From positions 1-64,000 of the forward strand of contig JAEZGH010000057.1 of assembly GCA_023417065.1 (NCBI GenBank): a stretch of 64,000 bases of DNA, read 5' to 3'. The translations under genes and the position numbers were made by a program. Source of the DNA: Bacteroidota bacterium (GTDB lineage: Bacteria > Bacteroidota > Bacteroidia > Cytophagales > Cyclobacteriaceae). Within the stretch, counting starts at the first letter, position 1; every line of letters begins with the position of its first letter. A model generated the notes under the pieces. It saw nothing but the letters and a program-made list of their open reading frames with translations. It did no database searches and was not told the origin of the DNA. Below, in pieces: positions 7,078 to 16,290 of this stretch.

Positions 7078-8586
7078 TCAATGCGCACAAGGCTGTTGAT
7101 CGTCCATGCTCACATTCCGAAAGCGCATGAGCCTGTAGAGTATCGCCGCGTCAGGTTCGAGCAGGCCCGCCAACGGTGTTTCTCCTTTGCGATACACGTC
7201 AAGCTTGCCATTGAGACGATACACCACTTCATCCACGTCGTATTTCATCAGATACCGTTTAAACTCAAACAACACCATCATCTCTCCCCGCTCAACCAGG
7301 CGCTCAAGCCTCTCATCAGTACTTGAAATTATTTCAACAAGATTGGATTGAAAGTCAAAAATTTGTGCACTTGCCGGAATAATGAAGTGATTCGACACAG
7401 CTCCCTCGGTTCGCAGGTTTGAAAACATCGAATATGAGTTTTCAGTCTTCAATCCAAGATAGGGCGACGCTCCATTGAGGAAAACAATCACAGGTAAAAT
7501 CAGAAACCACTTGCTCTTCAGAGCAAATGCGGAACCGTATGTCGCTTTCGTATTGAACAGAAACCTGACCAGCACATAAGCGATGATCACGGCGTACAGC
7601 GTCCAGAAGAAGTAGAGATGAAACTCTTTAAATGTATAAAGCTTCTTGTTCAACACGGCAACCACTCCCATGAGGAACACCGCGCCCATGCAGATCCCAA
7701 TAAGTCGCGAGAATGAGTATTCATTGAAGATACTTTTGATTCGTTCTCTCAATTGGTTTCGCCACTGATCAGCACGTCGATGGAACTCACTATGCGCGAA
7801 GAGAAAGTAAGCGGCAATCACCATCGAGGTGAAATCAAAAAATGCATTGTAGGTACTGTATGAAAGTATCAGATGGAAGAACAATCCGACGATGATGCCC
7901 AGGTGACGCGTCCGCGGGAAGAACAGCATGACCGGGATGGCGAGCTCAACGAGGATGGTGAAGTACGGATTCAGCGAAAGAAACTGAGGGAAGTACGTCA
8001 ACAGGGGACCGAGACGCTGTGCTTCCAGGAGCGTTGAGGCGCAGCTTGCCTCCGGTGAAAAGAAATCGAAATTGAGCTTGTGGAACACTGCCCAGAAGTA
8101 GAGCACCATCACTTCCCACCGCACTATTGGTGCAAAGGTGTTGTATACCTCCATCTCATCAACCTGAAAGGACTTGTTCCTGATGATACACCAGAAGACT
8201 GACTGCAGGATTGTTAGGTTGACAAAAGCGGTAAATATCCAGTGATTCGTGGGATTGGGCATCTGCACAGCCACATCCAGAAGTTGCAGCATAACGAGGA
8301 CAAGGAACCCGCTCATTGAGGGCCTGAAGATCACATAAATTGCTGAGAGCGTAAGCAGCGCAAAATTCAGACGTGTATCGAACACCCCGGAATGCGCCAT
8401 GTGAAAAAGTGTAGCGATTGCCCATACAGTGGCGAAGTTCCTGAACGGAGACGTATCCCGTGACAAGACCGTTTTCTTGACTTTCGGAATCTCTGCCAGG
8501 ATTGGTGACGTCGGTGCGGACATATAAAATGACTTTGATAACAATATCGCAGCAACTAAATGCAGCGCATTTAGACAGGGGCGCAT
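7078..8586 (-). CDS. HTTM-domain integral membrane protein
   Basis: 502 aa from ATG 8586, preceded by GGAGAAG, a rare Shine-Dalgarno-like sequence here. A second ATG at 8523 (MSAPTSP) is also possible. Many hydrophobic helices occur, with the HTTM (horizontally transferred transmembrane, vitamin K-dependent gamma-carboxylase-like) signature in VRWEVMVLYFWAVFHKLNFD and FLSLNPYFTILVELAIPVML, then LFFHLILSYSTYNAFFDFTS. The family is common in Bacteroidota; its substrates are mostly unknown. The C-terminal ~100 residues are soluble (LRTEGAVSNHFIIPAS onward). It is monocistronic, with no pathway hint from neighbours. Confidence 0.75.
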   Translation of the reverse strand: MRPCLNALHLVAAILLSKSFYMSAPTSPILAEIPKVKKTVLSRDTSPFRNFATVWAIATLFHMAHSGVFDTRLNFALLTLSAIYVIFRPSMSGFLVLVMLQLLDVAVQMPNPTNHWIFTAFVNLTILQSVFWCIIRNKSFQVDEMEVYNTFAPIVRWEVMVLYFWAVFHKLNFDFFSPEASCASTLLEAQRLGPLLTYFPQFLSLNPYFTILVELAIPVMLFFPRTRHLGIIVGLFFHLILSYSTYNAFFDFTSMVIAAYFLFAHSEFHRRADQWRNQLRERIKSIFNEYSFSRLIGICMGAVFLMGVVAVLNKKLYTFKEFHLYFFWTLYAVIIAYVLVRFLFNTKATYGSAFALKSKWFLILPVIVFLNGASPYLGLKTENSYSMFSNLRTEGAVSNHFIIPASAQIFDFQSNLVEIISSTDERLERLVERGEMMVLFEFKRYLMKYDVDEVVYRLNGKLDVYRKGETPLAGLLEPDAAILYRLMRFRNVSMDDQQPCAH

Positions 8587-8912
8587 CAACTTATCTTCTC
8601 CGGATATTCAATCACCTGTATTTCCCTGGACTGACAACCTGAAACCTAACGCCGAAAGCTTACCTGCAAAAGTCCAATGGGTTTCAAACTTCCCACACAT
8701 CGCAAAATATCCCAGGTCTTGTAACTCCTAAATTTTTATACCCGCCGGTTGAATCGCATGCAACGATTGACTCGCGTCCCTCTGCACTACGAACAAGAAC
8801 TGGATTTCGAATAACAAATCATCTTTTTTGCGTAATCAGTAGCAAGTGAGGCGATACCCACTTCTGGCGCACAAAGCAGGTCAAAATCGCCTCATATCAT
8901 TCACTAAACTAA
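8587..8912. other. Intergenic, nothing recognised
   Basis: 326 bp between the divergently placed 5' end of the HTTM gene and the 3' end of the DinB gene. No convincing ORF, repeat or hairpin was found. It presumably contains the leader of the HTTM gene. Confidence 0.6.
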
Positions 8913-9413
8913 TCAAAACGTCCGATCATCGGCAGAAGGACCGTAAATCGATGGTACAGCGATATCATTGAGGCGCATATATACGGTGAGCTGTCCGCGG
9001 TGATGGACCCAGTGATTAATCGACGATTGTATATTTTCCTTCTTCGACGTTGACAACAGCAAGGTACCCGAGTTCTTCAGCGAAAACGTGCCGGTTAATT
9101 CCTCATTAGTGACTTTCTCCAACACGCGGCTAGCATCCTCAATGTTGCTGTCGAAACGTTTCAGCAGCGCTTCATTTGTAGAAAGTGGAAAATGTTCAAA
9201 TGTCTCGAAATCAATTTCCGCCTTTTCAATCGTATAGACGATCCATCGTGGAATGTCTGCCACGAGCAGTGCGAGGTAGCCCATGTTCATAGACTTCGGG
9301 TGCGGCTTCCAGTCGTACAGCGACTCGGGTATGACTTCCAGGCAACGCCGTGAGGCACGTGCCTCCGACTTAAGTTCTGCGAGATACTCTTGTCCGAATC
9401 TTACTTCACTCAT
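8913..9413 (-). CDS. DinB-family putative metal-dependent hydrolase
   Basis: 166 aa from ATG 9413. The four-helix-bundle DinB fold is indicated by the N-terminal LVADIPRWIVYTIEK and the C-terminal motif INHWVHHRGQLTVYMRLNDI, which carries two of the usual three metal-binding histidines. Family members include thiol transferases such as BstA and mycothiol- or bacillithiol-dependent enzymes. Length is typical. It stands alone between longer intergenic gaps; substrate unknown. Confidence 0.8.
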   Translation of the reverse strand: MSEVRFGQEYLAELKSEARASRRCLEVIPESLYDWKPHPKSMNMGYLALLVADIPRWIVYTIEKAEIDFETFEHFPLSTNEALLKRFDSNIEDASRVLEKVTNEELTGTFSLKNSGTLLLSTSKKENIQSSINHWVHHRGQLTVYMRLNDIAVPSIYGPSADDRTF

Positions 9414-9900
9414 ATGTATGGAGGGTTTGTTTCATTTAAAATTATGGATTGTGGCGGAGATGCTTCACGATATTTGCGATAAAATTCATTTTCAAGCCGA
9501 TGTATGGCCGTCGGTTGCTGTCGCTGGTTTAGTCACATGACACCACAAGGATGTTTCGTCGACAGTCTGTGATACTTTCGTTGGCTCATTTTCCCACACT
9601 ACTTATGCGCGGCGATACATTTTGTCGTGATTGGTATGTTGACAGGCTTCATCAACATGACGGCATCGACGCAGAATCACACCAGGCATTGATCACAACA
9701 GATGGGCACTAGCAAAAGACGGGATTCGCCGGAACCTCGCGCAAGAACACAGTCTGCCCATTCTGACCATATTGAAAAAAGTGGCCGGTGTCGGCCGTCG
9801 TTCAGAATGGAAAGACAACATTGTCAAAACAAATCCGCGAGGGTGAGGCGCTTTTGGTTCAGCTGAAGTAATCAACAGATCACATCGTGGTGCCGGAGAA
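9414..9900. other. Intergenic, no supported gene
   Basis: 487 bp. Two short + strand stretches read like protein for 35-55 codons (about 9610-9711 and 9706-9845), but they are in different frames, lack a family match and are broken by stops. They could be decayed coding DNA or chance. Confidence 0.4.
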
Positions 9901-11109
9901 TCAATAATTGAACTGCGCCTGAATGCGGAGCAGGCTTCCTTCCTGGTAATTATTGAATTTCACAGCGTCTTCATATCTTCTTTCCGACATCGTGTACATC
10001 ATCACCAGTTCGAAGTTTTTGATAGGCTGCCATTCTACGCCGGCCTCGCTTTCCCTCACGGTATAGCTACGCGCGTCGGGTTCGTGTTTCTTGCCGCCAT
10101 CATACGCCTGATAACGGAAGAATGGAATGATCAGATGACCTCCCACGCGCAGGTAATACGATGCCTGAATGTATCCACCCCGGAGGCGTTTCTGCTCGAT
10201 TGTGTTCGTCGCGGGATTATACTCCGGGCCTGTTCCTATGTTGTATTCTGCCGTAAGTCCGAAAGGTTGTGGGTAAAGCACAAACGTCGCTGCAGCGCGT
10301 CGATCAGCGTACTCGAAATCAGGAAGTCCGGATACATCAGCGCTTCGCGTGGTCACAACAGCTCTGCCCGTGTATCCCTGTATCCCCGGCTCCATGATCT
10401 GGTTGCCGATCTGAAAGGGATACGAAATCCGCGCGACGGTATGAGGTGTATCGTTGGCTTCGCTCTTGTTAGCTGCTTGCCCATTGAAGACGCCAAGGCC
10501 TACGACACCGTAGTCACCGGACCCTTTGAGTCCTGCACTCACGAGGTACGAAAACCGCTTTCGTATATTCGAAGGTGCCCAATAGAAGAAAACCCCGAGG
10601 TCGCGTTCATTGGCGATAGCGCTGTTCAGCGCATCACCGCGGTCGAGAGGCAGGCGGTTCGAGCTGGACTGCAGGTTTTCAAATCCGAATGGCACCTTGG
10701 ACTGTCCGATGCGAAATCGAAATTCATTTTTCGAATCGAGACCAAGATCGAAGTATATATCGCGGATCTGTGCAATGTTTTGATTGCCGGAAGAGCCTAC
10801 GGCTGAAAAATCTGGTTGTATATAAATATAGACACGTTCGTGAACTTGTCCGTAGAGCACCAGGCGCAGTCGCCGGAGGAAGAACCCGCCATCACCACCC
10901 CAGGACTTATCGCATTGTTCGCACTGCAGGTTTTCATTGGTTTCGAACAACCGGTTATAGCGAATCTGCGTGTATCCGCGGAGGTTAAGCCTCTTATACC
11001 ATTCTTTCTCCTGCTGAGGGACCGACACCACAGAGTCCGGAGTGAGTCGCTGCGCGTTGATCGATGTTACGGAAGTGATGAACAACAAGAGAACGGTGAA
11101 CTTCTTCAT
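9901..11109 (-). CDS. OprO/OprP-type phosphate-selective porin
   Basis: 402 aa from ATG 11109. Signal peptide MKKFTVLLLFITSVTSINAQ. The mature part begins with LNLRGYTQIRYNRLFET and continues with FFLRRLRLVLYGQVHERVYI and FRIGQSKVPFGFENLQSSSN, the hallmark early strands of the Porin_O_P family (polyphosphate/phosphate-selective). Alternating beta-strands continue to a C-terminal aromatic-rich end (RIQAQFNY), as expected for an outer-membrane barrel. It is monocistronic. A pair of 8-bp direct repeats at 11-bp period lies ~90-105 bp upstream and may be a PhoB site, which would fit phosphate uptake. The role is inferred from family. Confidence 0.85.
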   Translation of the reverse strand: MKKFTVLLLFITSVTSINAQRLTPDSVVSVPQQEKEWYKRLNLRGYTQIRYNRLFETNENLQCEQCDKSWGGDGGFFLRRLRLVLYGQVHERVYIYIQPDFSAVGSSGNQNIAQIRDIYFDLGLDSKNEFRFRIGQSKVPFGFENLQSSSNRLPLDRGDALNSAIANERDLGVFFYWAPSNIRKRFSYLVSAGLKGSGDYGVVGLGVFNGQAANKSEANDTPHTVARISYPFQIGNQIMEPGIQGYTGRAVVTTRSADVSGLPDFEYADRRAAATFVLYPQPFGLTAEYNIGTGPEYNPATNTIEQKRLRGGYIQASYYLRVGGHLIIPFFRYQAYDGGKKHEPDARSYTVRESEAGVEWQPIKNFELVMMYTMSERRYEDAVKFNNYQEGSLLRIQAQFNY

Positions 11110-11196
11110 TGTGAAAACCGGCGATTAAGCGGTCACAAAAAAAGCAGATAGAAGAAGGATAGCGGTTAAGGCAACATTAAATTAACACAGGGATAA

Positions 11197-11215
11197 CTTA
11201 ACATTCGCTTAACAT
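11197..11215 (-). promoter_or_regulatory. Pho-box-like direct repeat upstream of the porin
   Basis: CTTAACAT at 11197-11204 is repeated exactly at 11208-11215, an 11-bp period with a 3-bp gap. PhoB-type response regulators bind 11-bp-periodic direct repeats, and cyanobacterial Pho boxes use closely similar TTAAC octamers. It lies about 90 bp before the start of the OprO/P-type porin. Confidence 0.45.
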
Positions 11216-11367
11216 TGATTCTGGTTTCTGAATTGGCCAGGTGGTTCCAGGCGCAGTTTGAGAACGAAAGGGAGCGATAAGCGGGTATGTCTTTCTAAAG
11301 CACACATTTAAATCCACCCGCCGCCAGCCGCCTAATCACATTATAACCTCCTCATTTCCCTAACCTC

Positions 11368-11397
11368 TTGGTTTATAACTTTATTTCACTACCTTTG
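11368..11397 (+). promoter_or_regulatory. Consensus promoter of the cold-shock-like operon
   Basis: TTG at 11368-11370, a 19-bp spacer, and TACCTTTG at 11390-11397 match the Bacteroidota consensus. The start codon is 187 bp further on, implying a long leader. Confidence 0.7.
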
Positions 11398-11403
11398 TAT
11401 TAT

Positions 11404-11584
11404 CAATTGCGGATAATTATCTCACTCCTTCGGTTTCATCCCCGCGTAGTTATTTAAATCTCCTCAGTTAATCTGGCAAAACTCTCTGTTTTTAGTCTTT
11501 TATAGCTATCCTCACGAAGTCGGTTGCCACAATGGCTCGTGAAGTACATGAGTTTAATGTCAAATTATATTTTTTAGTTTTTTA
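11404..11584 (+). promoter_or_regulatory. Long 5' leader of DEAD-box helicase mRNA, with hairpin
   Basis: About 180 nt of predicted untranslated leader. CACGA (11513-11517) pairs with TCGTG (11537-11541) and, inside it, GCCA (11526-11529) pairs with TGGC (11533-11536) around the loop CAA, leaving a one-sided bulge. The last ~30 nt before the ATG are A/T-rich and unstructured. Long structured leaders of this kind act as cold-responsive switches in other bacteria; that role is inferred here. Confidence 0.45.
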
Positions 11585-12700
11585 ATGTCATTTTCCAGGT
11601 TCAACCTGTCCGACGCCATCATGAAGGCGCTGGATGAAAAGGGCTACAAAAGCCCCACTCCTATTCAGGAACAAGCAATCCCTCAAATCATTTCAGGCAG
11701 AGACATCCTCGGAACCGCACAAACGGGTACGGGAAAAACCGCTGCATTCTGCATTCCTCTACTGCAAAGACTGATTTCAAGCCGCGGCCAGCAAGGCATT
11801 CGCGCGCTGATCCTCACACCTACACGCGAACTCGCGATTCAGGTGTCAGACAACCTTAAGCTCTATGGTAAGCATCTGCACCTGAACAGCACTGTTATAT
11901 ATGGTGGTGTATCTCAATTCAACCAGGTTAAAACACTTCGTCAGGGTGTTGATATCCTCGTAGCCACCCCAGGCCGATTGATGGATCTTATCCAACAACG
12001 CATCATTTCCCTTAAGAACATCGAAATGCTCGTCCTCGACGAAGCTGATCGCATGCTCGACATGGGTTTCATCCACGACGTGCGTCGCATTATCAAAATG
12101 GTACCTGCTGAAAGGCAAAACCTTTTGTTCTCAGCAACAATGTCGGGTGAAGTACTCACACTTGTTAAAGAAATACTCACTAATCCTGTAAGGATTGACG
12201 TAGAGTTGAAAACACCGCGTCCTGCAATCGATCAATCAGTATATTTTGTTCCGCGCGAAAGCAAGAAAGCTTTGCTTAAGCACGTCATTGCTGAGCGCGA
12301 CATGCAAAACGTGATCGTGTTTGCCCGTACGAAATACGGCGCCGACAAAATTGCACGCGACCTGAACAAAGCAGGCATCTCTGCTGAAGCATTTCACGGA
12401 GACAAATCACAGCACGCGAGACAACGCGCACTGCTGAACTTCAAAAAGAATGCAACCCGTGTTCTGGTGGCTACAGACATCGCCGCACGCGGAATTGATA
12501 TCGCCGATCTTCCGTTTGTCATCAACTATGAGCTTCCGGAATCTGCAGATACGTATACTCACCGCATTGGCCGCACAGGCCGCGCGGGTGCAAGCGGTAA
12601 CGCGCTCTCATTTTGTGCAAACGACGAACGGGGCCAGTTGAAAAACATCAAACGTATTTCAACGGCGGATCTGAAAGTAGTTGAACATCCTTTTGCCTAA
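11585..12700 (+). CDS. DEAD-box ATP-dependent RNA helicase, RhlE-like
   Basis: 371 aa from ATG 11585. All helicase motifs are in order: Q motif (SPTPIQEQAIP), I (AQTGTGKT), Ia (PTRELAIQ), Ib (TPGR), II (DEAD), III (SAT), V (ATDIAARGIDI) and VI (HRIGRTGRAG). The protein is almost only the two-RecA core, lacking the long basic tail of many RhlE proteins. It remodels structured RNA in the cytoplasm, typically in ribosome assembly or cold adaptation. It is first in a + strand series with a fatty-acid desaturase 18 bp downstream and an RRM protein after that, a combination pointing to cold response. Confidence 0.92.
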   Translation: MSFSRFNLSDAIMKALDEKGYKSPTPIQEQAIPQIISGRDILGTAQTGTGKTAAFCIPLLQRLISSRGQQGIRALILTPTRELAIQVSDNLKLYGKHLHLNSTVIYGGVSQFNQVKTLRQGVDILVATPGRLMDLIQQRIISLKNIEMLVLDEADRMLDMGFIHDVRRIIKMVPAERQNLLFSATMSGEVLTLVKEILTNPVRIDVELKTPRPAIDQSVYFVPRESKKALLKHVIAERDMQNVIVFARTKYGADKIARDLNKAGISAEAFHGDKSQHARQRALLNFKKNATRVLVATDIAARGIDIADLPFVINYELPESADTYTHRIGRTGRAGASGNALSFCANDERGQLKNIKRISTADLKVVEHPFA

Positions 12701-12718
12701 CGCTAACAGACCTCACGA

Positions 12719-13831
12719 ATGGAAAGGAAAACAACACTCCGCTTTGCGAATAATCATCGCGACTTCGTTGCCACACTGAACAAACGCGTCAACGAATACT
12801 TCAAAACAAAGAACATTGCCAAACATGCGAACGGCGAAATGGTATTCAAAACCATCTTTATGTTCGCTCTGTTTCTGACGCCATATCTGTTGATCGTCAC
12901 CAGCGTCGTGACTTCAATGCCTGCACTGATTGCTATGGTCGTGCTGATGGCCTTCGGCGTTGCCGGGATTGGCTTGTCAGTTATGCACGATGCATGCCAC
13001 GGCGCGTACTCCAGCAAGAAATGGGTGAACAACGTCATCGGTTACTCGATGAATCTGATTGGCGCGAATTCTTTCAACTGGAAGATACAACACAATGTAT
13101 TGCACCATTCCTTTACGAATGTGCACGAAGAAGATGAGGATATCAGTCCCAGAGGTGCGCTTCGTCTTACGCCGCACTCCGACTGGAAGCGCATTCACCG
13201 GTATCAGCACATCTATGCATGGTTCCTTTACGGACTCATGACTATCGTGTGGCTTTTCGTGAAAGATTTTACCAGGATTGTGAAGTACGACAAGAACGGT
13301 CTTGCGAAGAAATTAAACATGAGCATACGCAGGGAATGGATCGTGCTCATCATCTCGAAGCTGGTCTTCGTAGGATACATGTTTGTCATCCCAGTGGTAT
13401 TTACCTCGTTGTTATGGTGGCAGGTGCTTATCGGCATACTTCTGATGCACTTCATTGCAGGCTTTATGCTGGCGATCATCTTCCAACCTGCACACGTCAT
13501 CGAAGGCACGGAGTTCCCGCTGCCGGATGAAAGCAACACGCTGGAGAACAACTGGGCTGTGCATCAACTCGCGACCACCACGAACTTCGGAAACCGCAGC
13601 AAATGGTTTTCATGGTACGTCGGCGGACTGAATTTCCAGATTGAGCACCATTTGTTTCCAAACATCTGCCATGTGCACTATCGCCGCATCGCAGAAATTG
13701 TCAGGGCTACCGCCGCGGAATACGGACTGCCTTACAAGACATCACGAACATTCATGTCGGCAGTAATGGGCCATGCGCGCTTACTGAAACAACTGGGCAT
13801 GAAACCTATTCCCGCAAGAGTAAATCAATAA
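12719..13831 (+). CDS. Membrane fatty-acid desaturase (acyl-CoA/acyl-lipid type)
   Basis: 370 aa from ATG 12719. The three histidine boxes of the di-iron desaturases are present: HDACHG (residues ~89-94), HNVLHH (~124-129) and QIEHH in LNFQIEHHLFP (~310-315). Hydrophobic segments lie between them (TIFMFALFLTPYLLIVTSVV and MHFIAGFMLAIIF). It introduces double bonds into membrane acyl chains, raising fluidity. It sits 18 bp after a DEAD-box helicase and 21 bp before an RRM protein, so it is probably co-transcribed with them. The double-bond position is not predictable; similarity in layout is to linoleoyl-CoA-type desaturases. Confidence 0.9.
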   Translation: MERKTTLRFANNHRDFVATLNKRVNEYFKTKNIAKHANGEMVFKTIFMFALFLTPYLLIVTSVVTSMPALIAMVVLMAFGVAGIGLSVMHDACHGAYSSKKWVNNVIGYSMNLIGANSFNWKIQHNVLHHSFTNVHEEDEDISPRGALRLTPHSDWKRIHRYQHIYAWFLYGLMTIVWLFVKDFTRIVKYDKNGLAKKLNMSIRREWIVLIISKLVFVGYMFVIPVVFTSLLWWQVLIGILLMHFIAGFMLAIIFQPAHVIEGTEFPLPDESNTLENNWAVHQLATTTNFGNRSKWFSWYVGGLNFQIEHHLFPNICHVHYRRIAEIVRATAAEYGLPYKTSRTFMSAVMGHARLLKQLGMKPIPARVNQ

Positions 13832-13852
13832 CGTCTTTTTTTAATTATTTAT

Positions 13853-14182
13853 ATGAACATCTATGTATCCAACATCTCTTTCAAGTCATCAGAAGATGAA
13901 TTAAGAGAACTATTCGAACAACATGGCGAAGTATCGTCAGTGAAAATCATTCTCGACAGAGAAACGCAACGCAGTCGTGGTTTCGGCTTCGTGGAAATGC
14001 CCGACAACTCGGAAGCCAAACAAGCTATTGAAGAATTAAACGGTTACAGCCTTCAGGGCAAAGACCTTAATGTAAACGAAGCTCGTCCTAAAACTGATTC
14101 TCCCCGTCAGGGCGGAGGATACGGTAACCGCAACAGCGGTGGGTACGGAAGCCGCGATGGTGGTTTCAACAAGCGCTGGTAA
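13853..14182 (+). CDS. RRM-domain RNA-binding protein
   Basis: 109 aa from ATG 13853. A single RRM occupies residues 1-80, with RNP2 IYVSNI and RNP1 RGFGFVEM, followed by a Gly/Arg/Asn-rich tail (GGGYGNRNSGGYGSRDGG). This small single-RRM architecture resembles cyanobacterial Rbp and plant glycine-rich proteins, which are often cold-induced RNA chaperones. It is the last gene of the helicase-desaturase-RRM series and is followed by a strong terminator. Confidence 0.92.
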   Translation: MNIYVSNISFKSSEDELRELFEQHGEVSSVKIILDRETQRSRGFGFVEMPDNSEAKQAIEELNGYSLQGKDLNVNEARPKTDSPRQGGGYGNRNSGGYGSRDGGFNKRW

Positions 14183-14202
14183 TTATATCAGTGAACAATA
14201 TA

Positions 14203-14228
14203 AAGGAGCTTTCGGGCTCCTTTTTTTT
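14203..14228 (+). terminator. Rho-independent terminator after RRM gene
   Basis: AAGGAGC (14203-14209) pairs with GCTCCTT (14216-14222) and is followed by a run of T to 14228. It closes the cold-shock-like operon. Confidence 0.85.
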
Positions 14229-14230
14229 GC

Positions 14231-14605
14231 TCAATTGTTTACCAGAACGTCCAGGAAACCTCTGATGATCGGAAAATAACTTTGGTAGGTTCCAGGTTTC
14301 TCGATGAAGTCAGCCTTCAGCTCAAGGCATAGCAGTTGATCTTTAGGAGATATACTCGTGCTTACAACAACGATGGGCACAGTTTGAAATCTGGATCTAA
14401 TAGCCCGAAGACAGGCCCTGCCATCCATCTTCGGCATGTTGATATCAAGAAAAATCAAGGCAGGAATGAAGCCGCGTTCCAGCATCCTCAGGGCTTCCTC
14501 GCCGTCGCCGGCCACATCACAATCAAGTGTTGGATTGATCTCATGAATTACTTCGAGCATCAGGGCAACATCATCGGCATCGTCGTCTACTAACATTATT
14601 TTCAT
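14231..14605 (-). CDS. Single-domain response regulator (Rcp/CheY-like)
   Basis: 124 aa from ATG 14605, consisting of a receiver domain only. The acidic pocket is in MLVDDDADDV, the phosphoacceptor Asp in LIFLDINMPKMDG, the switch Thr/Ser in VVVSTS and the conserved Lys in IEKPG. The type resembles Rcp1 regulators that work with phytochrome-like kinases. No kinase is adjacent. It lies 39 bp downstream of the sigma-factor gene on the same strand, so it may be co-transcribed with it. Confidence 0.88.
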   Translation of the reverse strand: MKIMLVDDDADDVALMLEVIHEINPTLDCDVAGDGEEALRMLERGFIPALIFLDINMPKMDGRACLRAIRSRFQTVPIVVVSTSISPKDQLLCLELKADFIEKPGTYQSYFPIIRGFLDVLVNN

Positions 14606-14644
14606 TCAAAGGCTTCATGGTGGAGAAACTACATTAATCCGGCA

Positions 14645-15505
14645 TTACAGGTAAGTATTCAGTCCGGCTTTGGAACCTGTATTCCGCAGCGAGCGAATAC
14701 CCTTTTCCTTGATCTGACGCACCCGTTCACGCGTAAGTCCGATATGATCTCCGATATCTTCCAGGCTCATGGCCTTGCAGCCATTCAGTCCAAAGTACAG
14801 CGTCAGGACTTCACATTCCCTCGCATTTAATGTTCCGATGAGTCTCGCCACCTCCTTTCTCAGGGAATCCTGCATCAGGCTTTCATCCGGCATTGGATTA
14901 TTCTCATCGTGGATTACATCGAGAAGGCTTGATTCTTCGCCGGAAGCAAAAGGTGCGTCGACTGATATGCCACGCCCTGGTGAAGAAAGGGCCTGTCCTA
15001 CGTCTTCAGAGGAAACATCGGAAGCATCCGCGATTTCCTGTATAGTAGGCTCGCGCTGAAACTCCTGTTCCAGCTTCGACAGGACTGACGAAATCCGATG
15101 GATCTCACTGACGCGGTTCAGGGGGAGGCGTACAATCCTCACCTGCTCAGCGAGCGCTTGCAGGATGGACTGTCGAATCCACCAAACTGCATAGGATATG
15201 AATTTGAATCCGCGCGTTTCGTCGAAGCGTTGTCCTGCTTTTATGAGTCCGAGGTTCCCTTCGTTGATGAGGTCACTAAGACTGAGGCCGCGGTTTTGAT
15301 ATTGTTTCGCAACTGAAACAACGAAGCGAAGGTTAGCCCGCGTTAATTTCTCCAACGCCACCAAATCACCTTCGCGTATCCGTTTCGCGTATGACGCTTC
15401 ATCATCGGCGGAAATCAGATCAATGCGTCCGATTTCCACCAGGTAGCGGTCAAGCGATTCATTTTCACGATTGGTAATCTGTTTGGAGATACGAAGCTGC
15501 TTCAT
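14645..15505 (-). CDS. RpoD/SigA-family sigma factor (short Bacteroidota type)
   Basis: 286 aa from ATG 15505. Region 1.2 ([16 protein letters not shown]), 2 ([20 protein letters not shown], then [19 protein letters not shown]), 3 and 4.2 ([20 protein letters not shown]) are all present, and region 1.1 is absent, as in Bacteroidota sigma-A. The sequence departs from the primary factor I recall (for example [27 protein letters not shown] and a [10 protein letters not shown] tail), so it may be a second, alternative RpoD paralogue. Which one it is needs the rest of the genome. Confidence 0.85.
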   Translation of the reverse strand: MKQLRISKQITNRENESLDRYLVEIGRIDLISADDEASYAKRIREGDLVALEKLTRANLRFVVSVAKQYQNRGLSLSDLINEGNLGLIKAGQRFDETRGFKFISYAVWWIRQSILQALAEQVRIVRLPLNRVSEIHRISSVLSKLEQEFQREPTIQEIADASDVSSEDVGQALSSPGRGISVDAPFASGEESSLLDVIHDENNPMPDESLMQDSLRKEVARLIGTLNARECEVLTLYFGLNGCKAMSLEDIGDHIGLTRERVRQIKEKGIRSLRNTGSKAGLNTYL

Positions 15506-16290
15506 TAAAGTGGTTTACATGTTTATGAACGCGACCACCTCACTCGATTATGCCATGAATGCTTATCGGGTGTCAGGTGAACAAGTTCGGTCAGTGGATA
15601 ATAGCCCGGTACAATTCAGACGATCGGGTAGTCAGTTAAATGCCCTTTTCGAAGGGTAAGTAGCGTACTGCGGGTCAACAAGAATTGATGTATGGAAGGT
15701 AGTGTTTTGCTGCCCCTTTACCTAATTTCCTCCTATAAGTTTCATACGCGCCTGATGTCGTTCCTTCCCTCTCCCTTCCTGCGCTGTAGCCCGTCGCGGT
15801 CGAAGTTCTTCATTATCGGTGCGGGTCAGACAGATCAAAAGTCTGGCTAATAGACATGTCGCCTGAACATTTTTTGCAAAAGCGGAGACGTTGACTCAGG
15901 GAATGTCAGCATAAATTCGTCATAATGCTGAAGGAAAATCCGGAACCGGAAATGCACGAATAAAACCAGACTTCGATCATCGGTGTAAAATGCAGAGGTC
16001 CGATTGAAAAACTTTCTAAATTTAGCAAGCATATAGTGAGGCTGTGACAGGATACATGAACACTCGTCTTTGCATTACTTACTTTCACGATCGCTACAAC
16101 TGTGGTATCAGCTCCTTCAGGCAAGGGAATGCAACAAGTTTTATTGTTGCAGAAAAAGTTGCTCTGTATCTCACACGCCCGCACCAGAATGCAACTGTTG
16201 CATTATTGCATATCTGTCCGTCGACATTCAGCAAGCTATAAAGCAAGTCAAGAAAAATATGAATCTAAAATAAGTACCTAATCCTGATCT
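15506..16290. other. Long intergenic region, no supported gene
   Basis: 785 bp between the start of the sigma-factor gene and the start of the esterase operon. It must contain promoters for both directions, but no consensus TTG-N19-TAnnTTTG pair was found. A ~46-codon + strand ORF (15520-15659, MFMNATTSLDYAMNAYRVSG start) has no family match and is not called. Confidence 0.5.

Noticed and set aside
9610..9845. Two + strand stretches of 35-55 codons that read plausibly (MRGDTFCRDWYVDR... and ...GIRRNLAQEHSLPILTIL)
   Set aside because: They are in different frames, broken by stops, and match no family I can name. Left as possible decay.
15520..15659. 46-codon ORF upstream of the sigma-factor gene on the opposite strand
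   Set aside because: No recognisable features and no promoter consensus; retained only as a comment on the intergenic region.
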